The notes under the pieces were generated by a model. The model saw only the letters and a program-made list of their open reading frames with translations. It was not told the origin of the DNA and made no database searches. From assembly GCF_001553785.1 (NCBI RefSeq), contig NZ_LOJP01000001.1, positions 1,788,926 to 1,852,925 of the forward strand: a stretch of DNA of 64,000 nucleotides. Direction: 5' to 3'. The position numbers were made by a program, and so were the translations under genes. This stretch comes from Actinoplanes sp. TFC3. GTDB taxonomy: Bacteria; Actinomycetota; Actinomycetes; Mycobacteriales; Micromonosporaceae. Of this stretch, positions 18,143 to 29,114 are shown piece by piece (positions within the stretch are counted from its first letter, which is position 1; every line of letters begins with the position of its first letter).

Positions 18143-20881
18143 TCAGCTGTCGCCGCCGGTCTCGCCCACCGGAGCGGCGTTCACGTCGTCGATCGCGTAC
18201 TTCTTCGCCGCCTCGGCCGGCACGTGCGCCGGCACCGCGCCCTTGAGCGCGAGCTGGCGCAGCGTGGCCACCACGACCGACTCCGCGTCCACGTGGAAGT
18301 GGCGGCGCAGCGCGTGACGGGTGTCGCTCATGCCGAAGCCGTCGGTGCCCAGCGACGTGTAGTCGTTCGGCACCCAGCGGCTGATCAGGTCCGGAACCGC
18401 GCGCATCCAGTCACTGACGGCCACCACCGGGCCCTCGGTGCCCTCCAGCTTGGTCTGGATGTAGGGCTTGCGGGGCTGGTCACCGGGGTTGAGCAGGTTG
18501 TGCTCCTCGGTCTCGACCGCGTCGCGGCGCAGCTCGGTCCACGAGGTCACCGACCACACGTCCGCGCCGACGCCCCAGTCCTGGGCGAGCAGCTGCTGAG
18601 CCTTCACCGCCCACTGCATGCCGGTGCCGGAGGCCAGGATCTGCGCCTTCGGGCCGTTTGCCTGCGGGGCCTCGGCGTAGCGGTAGATGCCCTTGAGCAG
18701 GCCGTCCACGTCGACGTTGGCCGGCTCCGCGGGCTGCAGGATCGGCTCGTTGTACACCGTCAGGTAGTAGTAGATGTTCTCCTGCTGCTCGCCGTACATG
18801 CGGTGCAGGCCGTTCTCGACGATGTGCGCGATCTCGAAGGCGAACGCCGGGTCGTAGGCCACGACCGCCGGGTTGGTCGCCGCGATCAGCAGCGAGTGCC
18901 CGTCCTCGTGCTGCAGGCCCTCGCCGTTGAGCGTGGTGCGGCCCGCGGTGGCGCCCAGCAGGAAGCCGCGGGCCATCTGGTCGGAGGCCGCCCAGAGCTC
19001 GTCGGCGGTGCGCTGGAAGCCGAACATCGAGTAGAAGATGTACAGCGGGATCATCGGCTCGCCGTGGGTGGCGTACGAGGTGCCCGCGGCGATGAAGCTG
19101 GCGGTCGAGCCGGCCTCGTTGATGCCCTCGTGCAGGATCTGGCCGTTCGTCGCCTCTTTGTACGACAGGAACAGCTCGCGGTCGACCGAGGTGTAGGTCT
19201 GGCCGTGCGGCGAGTAGATCTTGCGCGTCGGGAACAACGAGTCCATGCCGAAGGTGCGGGCCTCGTCGGGGATGATCGGCACCCAGCGGGCGCCGAACTC
19301 CTTGTCCTTCATGATGTCCTTGAGCAGGCGCACGAAAGCCATCGTGGTGGCGATCTTCTGCTTGCCCGAGCCCCGCTTGACGTCGCCGAACCGGGCCGGC
19401 TCGGGGATCGCCAGCGGGATCGTCTTGGTGCGCCGCGACGGCAGGTAACCGCCCAGCTCACGCCGGCGCTCCTGCAAGTAGGCCATCTCGTCGGACTTCT
19501 CACCGGGGTGGAAGTACGGCGGGAGGTAGGGGTTCTCCTCCAGCTGCTTGTCGCTGATGTCCAGGTAGAGCCGGTCCCGGAAGCCCTTGAGGTCGGGCAG
19601 CGTCAGCTTCTTCATCTGGTGCGTGGCGTTGCGGGCCTCGAAGTGCGAGCCCAGCGTCCAGCCCTTGATGGTGTGGGCCAGGATGACCGTCGGCTGCCCG
19701 GTGTGCTCGGTGGCCGCCTTGTACGCCGCGTACAGCTTGCGGTAGTCGTGGCCGCCGCGCTTGAGGTTCCAGACCTCGTCGTCGCTCATGTGCTCGACGA
19801 GCTTGCGGGTGCGCGGGTCACGGCCGAAGAAGTTCTCCCGCACGTACGCCCCGGACTCGCCCTTGTACGTCTGGAAGTCGCCGTCGGGCGTGACGTTCAT
19901 CAGGTTGACCAGCGCGCCGTCGGTGTCACGGGCCAGCAGGTCGTCCCACTCGCGGCCCCAGATCACCTTGATGACGTTCCAGCCGGCGCCGCGGAAGAAG
20001 GACTCCAGCTCCTGGATGACCTTGCCGTTGCCACGCACCGGGCCGTCGAGACGCTGCAGGTTGCAGTTGATCACGAAGGTGAGGTTGTCGAGCTCCTCGC
20101 GGGCGGCCAGGCCGATCGCGCCGAGCGACTCGACCTCGTCCATCTCGCCGTCGCCCAGGAACGCCCAGACGTGCTGCTGACTGGTGTCCTTGATGCCGCG
20201 GTTGTGCAGGTAGCGGTTGAACCGGGCCTGGTAGATCGCGTTCAGCGGGCCGATGCCCATGCTGACCGTCGGGAACTCCCAGAAGTTCGGCATCAGCCGC
20301 GGGTGCGGGTAGCTGGGCAGGCCGCCACCGGGGTGCGACAGCTCCTGGCGGAAACCGTCGAGGTCGTTCTCGCTGAGCCGGCCCTCGAGGTAGGCCCGGG
20401 CGTACATGCCGGGGGAGGCGTGGCCCTGGAAGAAGATGTGGTCGCCGCCGCCGGGGTGGTCCTTGCCGCGGAAGAAGTGGTTCATGCCGACCTCGTAGAG
20501 GCTGGCGCTCGACGCGTACGTCGAGATGTGCCCGCCCACGCCGATCTCCGGGCGCTGCGCGCGGTGCACCAGCATCGCGGCATTCCAGCGGATGTAGGCG
20601 CGGATCCGGCGTTCGACCATCTCGTCGCCGGGGAACCAGGGTTCCTGCTCCGGCGCGATGGTGTTGATGAAGTCGGTGGACGTCAGCGGTGGGACACCGA
20701 CCTGGCGCTCCCGGGCGCGTTCGAGCAGGCGCAGCATGACGTACCGGGCTCGCTTGGCGCCACCTTCGTCAATGACTCCGTCGAGCGACTCGACCCATTC
20801 GCTGGTTTCCTCGGGGTCGACGTCCGGAAGCTGGCTCGGCAGGCCGTCGCTGATCACCGGGCGCTTGCGTTCCGTGGCCAC
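18143..20881 (-). CDS. aceE: pyruvate dehydrogenase E1 component, homodimeric type
   Basis: This protein of about 912 residues is the thiamine-diphosphate decarboxylase of the pyruvate dehydrogenase complex. It matches AceE throughout, including [23 protein letters not shown] near residue 115, [16 protein letters not shown] for cofactor and Mg binding near residue 240, and [17 protein letters not shown] near 585. GTG 20881 is preferred because AAGAGGA lies six bases upstream; ATG 20887 would abut that site. No E2 or E3 gene is in the window. Confidence 0.96.
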   Translation of the reverse strand: MATERKRPVISDGLPSQLPDVDPEETSEWVESLDGVIDEGGAKRARYVMLRLLERARERQVGVPPLTSTDFINTIAPEQEPWFPGDEMVERRIRAYIRWNAAMLVHRAQRPEIGVGGHISTYASSASLYEVGMNHFFRGKDHPGGGDHIFFQGHASPGMYARAYLEGRLSENDLDGFRQELSHPGGGLPSYPHPRLMPNFWEFPTVSMGIGPLNAIYQARFNRYLHNRGIKDTSQQHVWAFLGDGEMDEVESLGAIGLAAREELDNLTFVINCNLQRLDGPVRGNGKVIQELESFFRGAGWNVIKVIWGREWDDLLARDTDGALVNLMNVTPDGDFQTYKGESGAYVRENFFGRDPRTRKLVEHMSDDEVWNLKRGGHDYRKLYAAYKAATEHTGQPTVILAHTIKGWTLGSHFEARNATHQMKKLTLPDLKGFRDRLYLDISDKQLEENPYLPPYFHPGEKSDEMAYLQERRRELGGYLPSRRTKTIPLAIPEPARFGDVKRGSGKQKIATTMAFVRLLKDIMKDKEFGARWVPIIPDEARTFGMDSLFPTRKIYSPHGQTYTSVDRELFLSYKEATNGQILHEGINEAGSTASFIAAGTSYATHGEPMIPLYIFYSMFGFQRTADELWAASDQMARGFLLGATAGRTTLNGEGLQHEDGHSLLIAATNPAVVAYDPAFAFEIAHIVENGLHRMYGEQQENIYYYLTVYNEPILQPAEPANVDVDGLLKGIYRYAEAPQANGPKAQILASGTGMQWAVKAQQLLAQDWGVGADVWSVTSWTELRRDAVETEEHNLLNPGDQPRKPYIQTKLEGTEGPVVAVSDWMRAVPDLISRWVPNDYTSLGTDGFGMSDTRHALRRHFHVDAESVVVATLRQLALKGAVPAHVPAEAAKKYAIDDVNAAPVGETGGDS

Positions 20882-21030
20882 AGGCATTCCTCTTGGTCGG
20901 GGTCGGACCGTACGCCCATCGTGTGAACCGCACGGCTATGTCTTCCATCCTGCCTCCTGACGGTGTCTGTCGTCACGCCTACCGGTCGGCCGCGCGACGA
21001 GCGACACACGTACTGGGCAGTAACTCGCGG

Positions 21031-21436
21031 TTAACCGTTCAGAAAACTGAAGCGCACCTGGCGCTCGGGGTTGTCGCCGTTGGGGTCCACGAGGCAGATG
21101 GACTGCCACGTGCCCAGGGCGATCCGGCCGTCGATGACGGGCAGGCTCGCGTACGGGGGGATCCAGGCGGGCAGCACATGATCACGACCGTGACCTCGCG
21201 ATCCGTGCCGGTGGCGCCACTTGTCCTGGGCCGGCAGCAGCTCGTCGATGGCGGTGAGCCAGGTCATCATCTGATCCCGCGCCGGTCTCGATGATGGCGA
21301 TGCCGGCGGTCGCGTGCGGGACGAAGACGTGCAGCAGGCCGTCACCGCGCCCGCGGACGAACTGCTCGGCCTCGCCCGTGATGTCACGCACGACCGGCTC
21401 GTTCCCGGTCCGAACGGTGATCACGGTGGTGTCCAT
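21031..21436 (-). pseudogene. YjbQ/UPF0047 family protein, single-base frameshift
   Basis: The N-terminal half (MDTTVITVRTG to ETGAGSDDDL) runs from ATG 21436 in one frame. The C-terminal half (LTAIDELLPAQDKW, HGRDHVLPAW, LGTWQSICLVD) continues in another frame to a stop at 21031. The break is one extra base in the GG/CC pair at 21259-21260; removing it restores a 134-residue protein with normal family length. YjbQ proteins bind thiamine-phosphate-like ligands or act as a secondary thiamine-phosphate synthase. This is either a real frameshift or a sequencing error. It is divergent from the fused E1 gene. Confidence 0.8.
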
Positions 21437-21511
21437 GACCCGGAAGTCTTGCACGGCCGAGTTATCCACAGGCTCGTGGGCGCGCGGTGGCGGGGCTGGC
21501 CATGGTCGGCA

Positions 21512-23800
21512 ATGCTGGTTCGCGTGACCACCCCTCAGCATCTGGACGAGCGTTTCCGCGACGCGGTCTCGGCCCTGCGGCCGCCCGGGACGCCCCGCGC
21601 GAGCGGCGAACCGGTGCGGGCCGGCTCCGCGCTCACCGGGCAGCGGGCCCGCGAGTTGTTCGATGCCCAGCTCACCAGCCGGCACCTCGATCTGGCCGCG
21701 CGCTGGCTGCGCAGCTTCAACGAGGGCTTCTACACCATCGGGTCGTCCGGTCACGAGGGAAACGCGGCGGTGGCGGCCGCCCTGGACCCCGGCGACCCGG
21801 CCCTGCTGCACTACCGCTCCGGCGCGTTCTACTGTGTCCGCGCTGTCGCTGTCCCGGCGTCCGACCCCGATCTGGACCCCCATGCCGAGGCCGCCCGCGA
21901 TGTCCTGCGCGGCGTGGTCGCCTCGGCCGCCGAGCCCATCTCCGGCGGGCGCCACAAGGTCTTCGGCCGCGCCGACCTGCAGATCATCCCGGCCACGTCC
22001 ACCATCGCCTCGCATTTACCAAGAGCAGTCGGCATCGGGTACGCGCTGAGCGCCGCCCCCGGACTGCGCGGGGTCAGCACCCCGTGGCCGGACGACGCGA
22101 TCGTCGTCGCCTCCTTCGGCGACGCCTCGGTCAACCACGCCACCGCCACTGCCGCGCTCAACACGACCGGCTACTTCGAGCACACCGGGCGCCACTTGCC
22201 GCTGCTGCTGGTCTGCGAGGACAACGGCTGGGGCATCAGCGTCGCATCGCCCGAGGGCTGGGTCGCCGAGACCCTGCAGTCGCGCCCCGGCCTGCGCTAT
22301 TTCGCCGCCGACGGCACCGACCTGGCGGCCACCTACGACACCGCCCGTGAGGCGGCCGGCTGGGTCCGCAAGCAGCGCCGGCCGGCCATCCTGCACCTGT
22401 CGGTGGTCCGGCTGATGGGTCACGCCGGCGCCGATGCCGAGGTGGCGTACCGCTCGGGCGACGACATCGCCCGCGACCTGGACCGCGACCCGCTGGTCGG
22501 CACCGCCCGGCTGCTGATCGAAGGCGGCTTCGCCACGCCCGACGATCTGATCACCCGCTACGACGAACTGGGCTGGCAGGTCCGCAAGGTCGCCGAGGAG
22601 GTGCTGAGCGAGCCCAAACTCGCCTCCGCCGCCGAGGTCGCGGCGCCGCTGGCCCCCCGCCGCCCGCTGCGCGTGTCCCGGCACATCACCGACGCCGCGA
22701 CCCGGGCCAGCGGAGCCGGGTCGGCCGCTCGCGCCACCGCGTTCGGCGGCAAGCTGCCCGAGCACAGCGGCCCGCTGACCCTGGCCCAGGCCATCAACGC
22801 CACCCTGACCGATGCGCTGCTGTCCACCCCCGGGGCGCTGCTGTTCGGCGAGGACGTGGCGGCCAAGGGCGGGGTCTACGGCGTGACGAAGAACCTGCGC
22901 GACCGCTTCGGCGCCGGCCGGGTCTTCGACACGCTGCTCGACGAGACCTCGCTGCTCGGCCTCGCGCTGGGCACCGGGCTGGCCGGCCTGCTACCCATCC
23001 CGGAGATCCAATACCTGGCCTACCTGCACAACGCCGAGGACCAGCTGCGCGGCGAGGCGGCCACCATGCAGTTCTTCTCCAAGGGAGCATTCCGCAACCC
23101 CATGGTGGTACGCGTGGCCGGGCTGGCCTACCAGCAGAGCTTCGGCGGCCACTTCCACAACGAGAACTCGGTCGCCGTGCTGCGCGACGTACCCGGGCTG
23201 GTCCTGGCGGTGCCGTCGCGCCCGGCCGATGCGGCGCCCCTGCTGCGCTCCTGCCTGGCCGCGGCGGCCGTCGACGGCACGGTGAGCGTGTTCCTGGAGC
23301 CGATCGCGCTCTACCACACCCGCGACCTCTACCAGCCCGGCGACAACGACTGGCTGGCACCATATGCCCCGCCGGGCGAGTGGGCCGGCGTGCACATCCC
23401 GATCGGGCGGGCGCGGACGTACCCCGTAGGTTCTGCGGAGGATGTAACGATTGTGACCTTCGGCAACGGAGTTCGCATGTCGCTGCGGGTCGCCGCGCAG
23501 CTAGCGGCGCAGGGTTACGGGTCCCGGGTGGTGGATCTACGCTGGCTCAGCCCGTTGCCGGTGGCCGATCTGGTGCGGGAGGCCTCGGCAACCGGCCGGG
23601 TCCTGATCGTGGACGAGACCAGGCGCTCGGGCGGCGTCGGAGAGGGAATTCTGGCGGCGCTGGTGGACGGCGGTTTCGTCGGTGCGGCCCGCCGGATAGC
23701 GTCGGTGGACTCGCCCGTTCCCCTGGGTCCGGCAGCACAACAGGTCCTAATCGGGGAAGATGCCATCACACAGGGTGCCCATGCCCTGCTGGCGCGGTAA
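21512..23800 (+). CDS. fused alpha-beta 2-oxoacid dehydrogenase E1
   Basis: This 762-residue protein carries an E1-alpha domain (about residues 40-390: GFYTIGSSGHEGN, FGDASVNHATATAALN as the thiamine-diphosphate motif, ICEDNGWG-like VCEDNGWGIS). An E1-beta domain follows (about 420-760: LFGEDVAAKGGVYGVT, PEIQYLAYLHNAEDQL, VLIVDETRRSGGVGE). Fusion in one chain is usual for an actinobacterial branched-chain or related oxoacid dehydrogenase E1. ATG 21512 or GTG 21524 may start it; longer starts would run into the divergent YjbQ gene. No E2/E3 gene is adjacent, so the partner is unknown. Confidence 0.88.
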   Translation: MLVRVTTPQHLDERFRDAVSALRPPGTPRASGEPVRAGSALTGQRARELFDAQLTSRHLDLAARWLRSFNEGFYTIGSSGHEGNAAVAAALDPGDPALLHYRSGAFYCVRAVAVPASDPDLDPHAEAARDVLRGVVASAAEPISGGRHKVFGRADLQIIPATSTIASHLPRAVGIGYALSAAPGLRGVSTPWPDDAIVVASFGDASVNHATATAALNTTGYFEHTGRHLPLLLVCEDNGWGISVASPEGWVAETLQSRPGLRYFAADGTDLAATYDTAREAAGWVRKQRRPAILHLSVVRLMGHAGADAEVAYRSGDDIARDLDRDPLVGTARLLIEGGFATPDDLITRYDELGWQVRKVAEEVLSEPKLASAAEVAAPLAPRRPLRVSRHITDAATRASGAGSAARATAFGGKLPEHSGPLTLAQAINATLTDALLSTPGALLFGEDVAAKGGVYGVTKNLRDRFGAGRVFDTLLDETSLLGLALGTGLAGLLPIPEIQYLAYLHNAEDQLRGEAATMQFFSKGAFRNPMVVRVAGLAYQQSFGGHFHNENSVAVLRDVPGLVLAVPSRPADAAPLLRSCLAAAAVDGTVSVFLEPIALYHTRDLYQPGDNDWLAPYAPPGEWAGVHIPIGRARTYPVGSAEDVTIVTFGNGVRMSLRVAAQLAAQGYGSRVVDLRWLSPLPVADLVREASATGRVLIVDETRRSGGVGEGILAALVDGGFVGAARRIASVDSPVPLGPAAQQVLIGEDAITQGAHALLAR

Positions 23801-23804
23801 ATTG

Positions 23805-23863
23805 CCACACACTCGGTGCGCCACTTGCGCGCAGCGCCCTAAGTGTGTGGACTACCCCCACAC
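23805..23863 (+). promoter_or_regulatory. overlapping alternative hairpins between the E1 and DUF3052 genes
   Basis: Arm A CCACACACT (23805-23813) pairs perfectly with arm B AGTGTGTGG (23842-23850), starting five bases after the E1 stop. Arm B can instead pair through GTGTGG with CCACAC (23858-23863). The two hairpins exclude each other. The first may terminate the E1 transcript, though there is no T run; the second lies in the leader of the DUF3052 gene. Confidence 0.45.
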
Positions 23864-23894
23864 GTACACCTGAACAGCAAGGAGGAATTCGACA

Positions 23895-24326
23895 GTGAGC
23901 GCGACCGCTGGTCAGGCCGACGGCGTACGCAGCCTGGCGGACCGGTTCGGCTTCGAGCCGACGATGGTGGTCATGGAGATGGGCTACGACGACGACGTAG
24001 ACGAGGATCTCCGTGACGCCCTGACCGAACGCGTGGGTGAATTGGTCGACGAGGACACCGATGAGGTGGTCGACGCGGTGCTCCTCTGGTACCGCGACGG
24101 CGACGGTGACCTGTTCGAATTGCTCACGGACGCCCTGAGCCCGCTGGCCGACAGCGGCGTGGTGTGGCTGCTGACCCCCAAGGCCGGCCGCGACGGACAC
24201 GTCGAACCCAGTGAGGTCAGCGAGAACGCGCCGACGGCCGGACTCCAGCAGACCTCCACGGTGAACGCCGGCAAGGACTGGACGGCAGCCCGGCTGGTGT
24301 CCTCCCGCGGAGCGAAGAAGAAGTAG
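23895..24326 (+). CDS. DUF3052 family protein
   Basis: This 143-residue acidic protein matches the actinobacterial DUF3052 family: SLADRFGFEP near residue 12, MVVMEMGYDDDVDEDLRDAL near residue 25, WYRDGDGDL near residue 67, VVWLLTPK near residue 90, and a Lys-rich end. The function is unknown. GTG 23895 follows AAGGAGG at nine bases. It is commonly found near aceE and a peroxiredoxin gene in actinomycetes, which is also the arrangement here. Confidence 0.88.
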   Translation: MSATAGQADGVRSLADRFGFEPTMVVMEMGYDDDVDEDLRDALTERVGELVDEDTDEVVDAVLLWYRDGDGDLFELLTDALSPLADSGVVWLLTPKAGRDGHVEPSEVSENAPTAGLQQTSTVNAGKDWTAARLVSSRGAKKK

Positions 24327-24346
24327 GAACCCTCTTCGCTGGTTCT

Positions 24347-24373
24347 GCCGCGCGGTCATTGCCACCGCGCGGC
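24347..24373 (+). terminator. hairpin after the DUF3052 gene
   Basis: GCCGCGCGGT (24347-24356) and ACCGCGCGGC (24364-24373) form a perfect 10-bp stem with a 7-base loop, 20 bases past the stop. It lacks a T run, so it is a likely but not certain terminator. Confidence 0.55.
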
Positions 24374-24444
24374 TATGTGCCTTGGCTGCGGCGTGGGCAT
24401 GTGCCTTGGCCGTCGGGGGCGTGGGGCTTGGTTAAGGTGGCCGC

Positions 24445-24909
24445 ATGCCGATCGACGTGGGCTCACCGGCGCCCAGCTTCACGCTCAAGGACCAGAACAA
24501 CCAGGAAATCTCGCTGGCGGACTTCCAAGGCCGCAAAGCGGTGCTCCTGGTCTTCTACCCCTTGGCCTTCACCGGCACCTGCCAAGGCGAACTCGCCGAG
24601 ATCCAGGAGAATTACTCCGAGTACTCCAACGACTACATCCAGGTGCTCACGGTCAGCGTGGACTCGGTCTACAGCCACAAGGTCTGGGCCGATCGCGAGG
24701 GCTTCACCTTCCCGCTCCTGGCCGACTTCTGGCCCCACGGCGCGGTGGCCCAGGCGTACGGGGTCTTCAACGACCAGGCCGGCTTCGCCAACCGCGGCAC
24801 CTTCGTGATCGACAAGGAAGGCGTGGTCCGCTTCGCCCAACTCCAGGGCCCGGGTGAGGCCCGCGACCAGAACACGTGGCGATCGGCGTTCAAGGATCTG
24901 ATCCTCTGA
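24445..24909 (+). CDS. 1-Cys peroxiredoxin, AhpE-like
   Basis: This 154-residue thioredoxin-fold peroxidase reduces hydroperoxides. The peroxidatic cysteine is Cys46 in PLAFTGTCQGEL, where the Thr-x2-Cys spacing is that of AhpE. It is the only Cys in the protein, so reduction must come from an outside thiol such as mycothiol/mycoredoxin (known for AhpE, inferred here). WADREGFTFPLLAD and NRGTFVIDKEGVV complete the fold. It lies downstream of the DUF3052 gene and upstream of tRNA-Val. Confidence 0.9.
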   Translation: MPIDVGSPAPSFTLKDQNNQEISLADFQGRKAVLLVFYPLAFTGTCQGELAEIQENYSEYSNDYIQVLTVSVDSVYSHKVWADREGFTFPLLADFWPHGAVAQAYGVFNDQAGFANRGTFVIDKEGVVRFAQLQGPGEARDQNTWRSAFKDLIL

Positions 24910-25078
24910 CGCTTTCTTTCAAGCACGCGTTTCGTGGCGGCCGTTTGTCGGGGCGGCCGTCTCGAAGCGGCCTTGTCTTGCGGCGGTCGGCTCCAGGGGC
25001 GGGCTTCTCCTGGGGCGGGCGGTGCTCGGCCCTTGGTCCGCCGCAAGGTAAGATGACGGCTCCGGTCCTTGCGGAACC

Positions 25079-25153
25079 GGGCGCGTAGCTCAGTGGGAGA
25101 GCACTCGCCTTACAAGCGAGGGGTCGCAGGTTCGAAACCTGCCGCGCCCACCA
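25079..25153 (+). tRNA. tRNA-Val (anticodon TAC)
   Basis: A complete cloverleaf is present: acceptor stem GGGCGCG paired with CGCGCCC, D arm with AGCTCAGTGGGAGAGC, anticodon stem CTCGC/GCGAG with loop CTTACAA (anticodon TAC), and T arm GCAGG-TTCGAAA-CCTGC. The 3' CCA is encoded (25151-25153). Confidence 0.97.
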
Positions 25154-25155
25154 AA

Positions 25156-25383
25156 GTCGGCCAACCCTGTCCGCTAAATGCGCGGACCTGGGACTGTGGT
25201 CATGCTGACTCCGGGGGCCGAGCCCCCGGAGTCCCCGCGGTGCGGTGGTTGCGCGGGGGTGGTCGGCGGTCAGGTTTTGTTTGAGTTTGTCGGTTGGGCG
25301 TGAGTCGGCTAACCCTGTTTGCTGGGTGCGCGGACCTGGGACTGTGGTCATGCTGGCTCCGGGGGCTGAGCCGCTGGAGGTCC
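25156..25383 (+). repeat. duplicated 79-bp block behind tRNA-Val
   Basis: Bases 25156-25234 and 25304-25383 are imperfect direct copies about 148 bp apart. Both share GTCGGC(C/T)AACCCTGT, then a 32-base identical core around GCGCGGACCTGGGACTGTGG, then CTCCGGGGGC. The first copy starts three bases after the tRNA CCA end. This fills most of the 460-bp gap to the next gene; I see no coding sequence in the rest. Confidence 0.75.
25207..25233 (+). terminator. probable tRNA-Val terminator hairpin
   Basis: GACTCCGGGGGC (25207-25218) pairs perfectly with GCCCCCGGAGTC (25222-25233) around the loop CGA. It is a 12-bp stem within the first repeat copy; the second copy keeps only a broken version. There is no T run. 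Confidence 0.6.
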
Positions 25384-25615
25384 TGCTGTGCGGGGTGCGC
25401 CGCCTCGCCAGGTCAGTGATCGGCTTTGCTTCGCTCGCCTGCGTGCGCTGAGCGCCCCACCCGTCAGAGATCGCCGGCAGCCGTTGGCGCTGGTGGATCA
25501 ACTGGGTCAGGCATTCGCCAGGTTCACGGCATGACGCGGGGCATCGGCATGACGTCGGGCATCGGCTCGTCGTGGTTGGGGGCAATTCGCTTGGTGGGGG
25601 CGCTTAGTATTTGGT

Positions 25616-26098
25616 GTGCAGCGATTGTTGATCATCGATACTGACGATGTTGAGTTTGTGCAGCAGTTGGCTGTGCAGTACGGGGTTACCGTCCAGAAGG
25701 TTGATCTGCATGGGCTGGAGCCCGTGCTGACCACCACGCTCATTATTTTCGGGGCGGTGGCTGCGGTCAGCTTGTTCGTGGCCCTGGTGGACCGGCATCG
25801 GGGTGGGCAGGTCATCGATCTGCGGCCCGGCACGCCAAAGACCATGTATCGCAGTCGGGACGTCGTCTACGGCCTCGTTGTCATCTACGCGATGGATGGC
25901 AAGGTGACCGTTCAGGTCCGCGAGCCCGAGGGCATGTTCGGGCAGGTGCTGGAGTCGCTGACCACATTGCTCGGGGAGCTGGCCGGCGCCAATGTCTCGG
26001 ATGTGGCCGCGGCGGTTACCGATAAGCTGGGGGACACGGCTGCCGTCACTGCCGAGTCCGCGAAAGCCGGGTTGAGTGCCGACCGGGACACTGACTAG
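25616..26098 (+). CDS. hypothetical single-pass membrane protein
   Basis: This 160-residue protein has a short N-terminal segment, a transmembrane helix near residues 36-60 (VLTTTLIIFGAVAAVSLFVALV), and a polar C-terminal domain ending in a Ser/Thr/Ala/Asp-rich tail. The start is GTG 25616. The middle (PKTMYRSRDVVYGLVVIYAMDGKVTVQVREPEG) looks like a folded beta domain. I do not recognise the family. The third-position GC is a little lower than in core genes, suggesting an accessory gene. Confidence 0.55.
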   Translation: MQRLLIIDTDDVEFVQQLAVQYGVTVQKVDLHGLEPVLTTTLIIFGAVAAVSLFVALVDRHRGGQVIDLRPGTPKTMYRSRDVVYGLVVIYAMDGKVTVQVREPEGMFGQVLESLTTLLGELAGANVSDVAAAVTDKLGDTAAVTAESAKAGLSADRDTD

Positions 26099-26135
26099 GT
26101 GCCGGCTTATGTGAGCGTACGGGGATGGCTGGGCC

Positions 26136-26486
26136 GTGCGGGCGGTGCTGCGGCGCCATGATGACGGGTTCTACAGTCACGGCTGGAACGAAGTGAACGG
26201 GCCGAATGGCGATTCATGCCTGGTGTACTGCGGAACCGTTCGGGAATCGGGCACCGAATGGCTGCTCGACCAGTTGCGGGAGATAGCCGTCATCCCGGCT
26301 TTCGTACACCATGAGGTTTCTGGCATGCAGGAGTGGCAGATCCGTGATGACCGAGCCCGTACCTGGGCGTTACGACTACTTGCAAGAATGATCGACCGTG
26401 ACGCAATTGTGGCGGCCGACCGGGCCGGAAGAGTTGGAACTGGTGCGCGCCTCGGGGTGGCGGCGGTGGCCCGCGCGGTTGCCTGA
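26136..26486 (+). CDS. possible hypothetical protein, 116 residues
   Basis: The first 85 residues look like a real protein (GFYSHGWNEV, SCLVYCGTV, WLLDQLREIAVIPAFVHH), but third-position GC falls toward the end. The last 30 residues overlap the next gene in a different frame and look non-native. The gene may be real and shorter, or a decayed relic. It starts at GTG 26136 and has no clear ribosome site. The family is not recognised. Confidence 0.35.
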   Translation: MRAVLRRHDDGFYSHGWNEVNGPNGDSCLVYCGTVRESGTEWLLDQLREIAVIPAFVHHEVSGMQEWQIRDDRARTWALRLLARMIDRDAIVAADRAGRVGTGARLGVAAVARAVA

Positions 26487-26733
26487 TCAGCCCATTTTCT
26501 ATCCGGTGCTCAACGAGAATTACGCCATCAGGATTGCGCGGGACTGGAATGTGCCGGCGTCCGGGGTGGGCTATGTGACGCGGTTCGAGGTCGATACCGG
26601 CTTTGCCGCGAGGTATCCGGTGCAGCAAGCGGGCGGGTCGACGATTCTCGAGCTGTGGGTGCCGGCCGAGGAGTTGGAGACGTTCAACGATCACATTGTC
26701 GGGCTGATCGAGGTCGTTCACGAGTTCCGGTAG
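26398..26733 (+). CDS. conserved hypothetical protein (ADP-ribosylation/crystallin J1-named family)
   Basis: This 111-residue protein closely fits an actinobacterial family often labelled ADP-ribosylation/crystallin J1: LWRPTGPEEL at the start, LPDQPIFYPVLNENYA near residue 28, VGYVTRFEVDTGFA near residue 57, and ILELWVPAEELETFN near residue 84. The name is an automatic label and no enzyme activity is implied. GTG 26398 is the start. The protein is small and soluble with no metal or nucleotide motif. Confidence 0.7.
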   Translation: MTQLWRPTGPEELELVRASGWRRWPARLPDQPIFYPVLNENYAIRIARDWNVPASGVGYVTRFEVDTGFAARYPVQQAGGSTILELWVPAEELETFNDHIVGLIEVVHEFR

Positions 26734-28526
<1,793 letters not shown>

Positions 28527-28549
28527 GGCTGCGGGACGGGAGGCCGGAA

Positions 28550-29104
28550 TCAGCCGGCCGGAGCCGGTCGGTATTCGAGCAGGACGATGCGGGAGTCGAG
28601 CACCGTCGTGCCGGCCAGGTCGAGGCCGGTGCGGAGGTAGCCGGCGAGGGCGGGTTCGTGGCCGTCGGGGCCGACGGTCAGGGGGAAGACCATGAGCCTG
28701 AGGCGGTCCACGAGGCCAAGGTTCGTCAGGCTTCGTAGCAGGGAGATGCTCCCGATGGTGCGCAGGGGCACCCGGGACTCTTGTTTGAGGGCCGCCATTC
28801 CGGTTGCCAGGTCACCGCTCAGCAGGCGGGAGTTCTGCCAGTTCAGGGGTTCGGTGAGGCTGTTCGAGACCACCACTTTGGGGGTCTTGTTCATGGTGGT
28901 GGAGGCTTCGTCGGTCGTCTTCGCGGACATCGCTGCCATCAGCTCGTAGGTGACGCGGCCCATCACCATGACCTGGGGGCCGGTGCTTTCGGTGCGGATC
29001 CACTCGTCGAGTTCCTTGCCCCCGTAGCCGAAGAAGGGTCCGGCTTTGTCGGCGGCAGCGAAGCCGTCAAGGGAGATGAAGAGGTCTGCGATGAGTCCTG
29101 CCAT
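28550..29104 (-). CDS. dihydrofolate reductase / RibD C-terminal domain protein
   Basis: This 184-residue protein shows the RibD_C pattern: LIADLFISLDGFAA at the start, VMVMGRVTYELMA near residue 45, and RTIGSISLLRSL near residue 115, where the usual GSxxL motif sits. GGAGG lies four bases before ATG 29104. It belongs to the same family as the gene at 17469-18002 but has clearly diverged. The substrate is unknown. Confidence 0.88.
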   Translation of the reverse strand: MAGLIADLFISLDGFAAADKAGPFFGYGGKELDEWIRTESTGPQVMVMGRVTYELMAAMSAKTTDEASTTMNKTPKVVVSNSLTEPLNWQNSRLLSGDLATGMAALKQESRVPLRTIGSISLLRSLTNLGLVDRLRLMVFPLTVGPDGHEPALAGYLRTGLDLAGTTVLDSRIVLLEYRPAPAG

Positions 29105-29114
29105 GGCTCCTCCG

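Noticed and set aside
17732..20926. A 1064-residue open frame on the + strand
   Set aside because: It is the antisense of aceE, with no ribosome site and shadow-type composition.
25385..25615. Possible gene or RNA between the repeat block and the membrane protein gene
   Set aside because: Short frames only; the GGCATCGGCATGACG-like repetition near 25540 looks like simple sequence.
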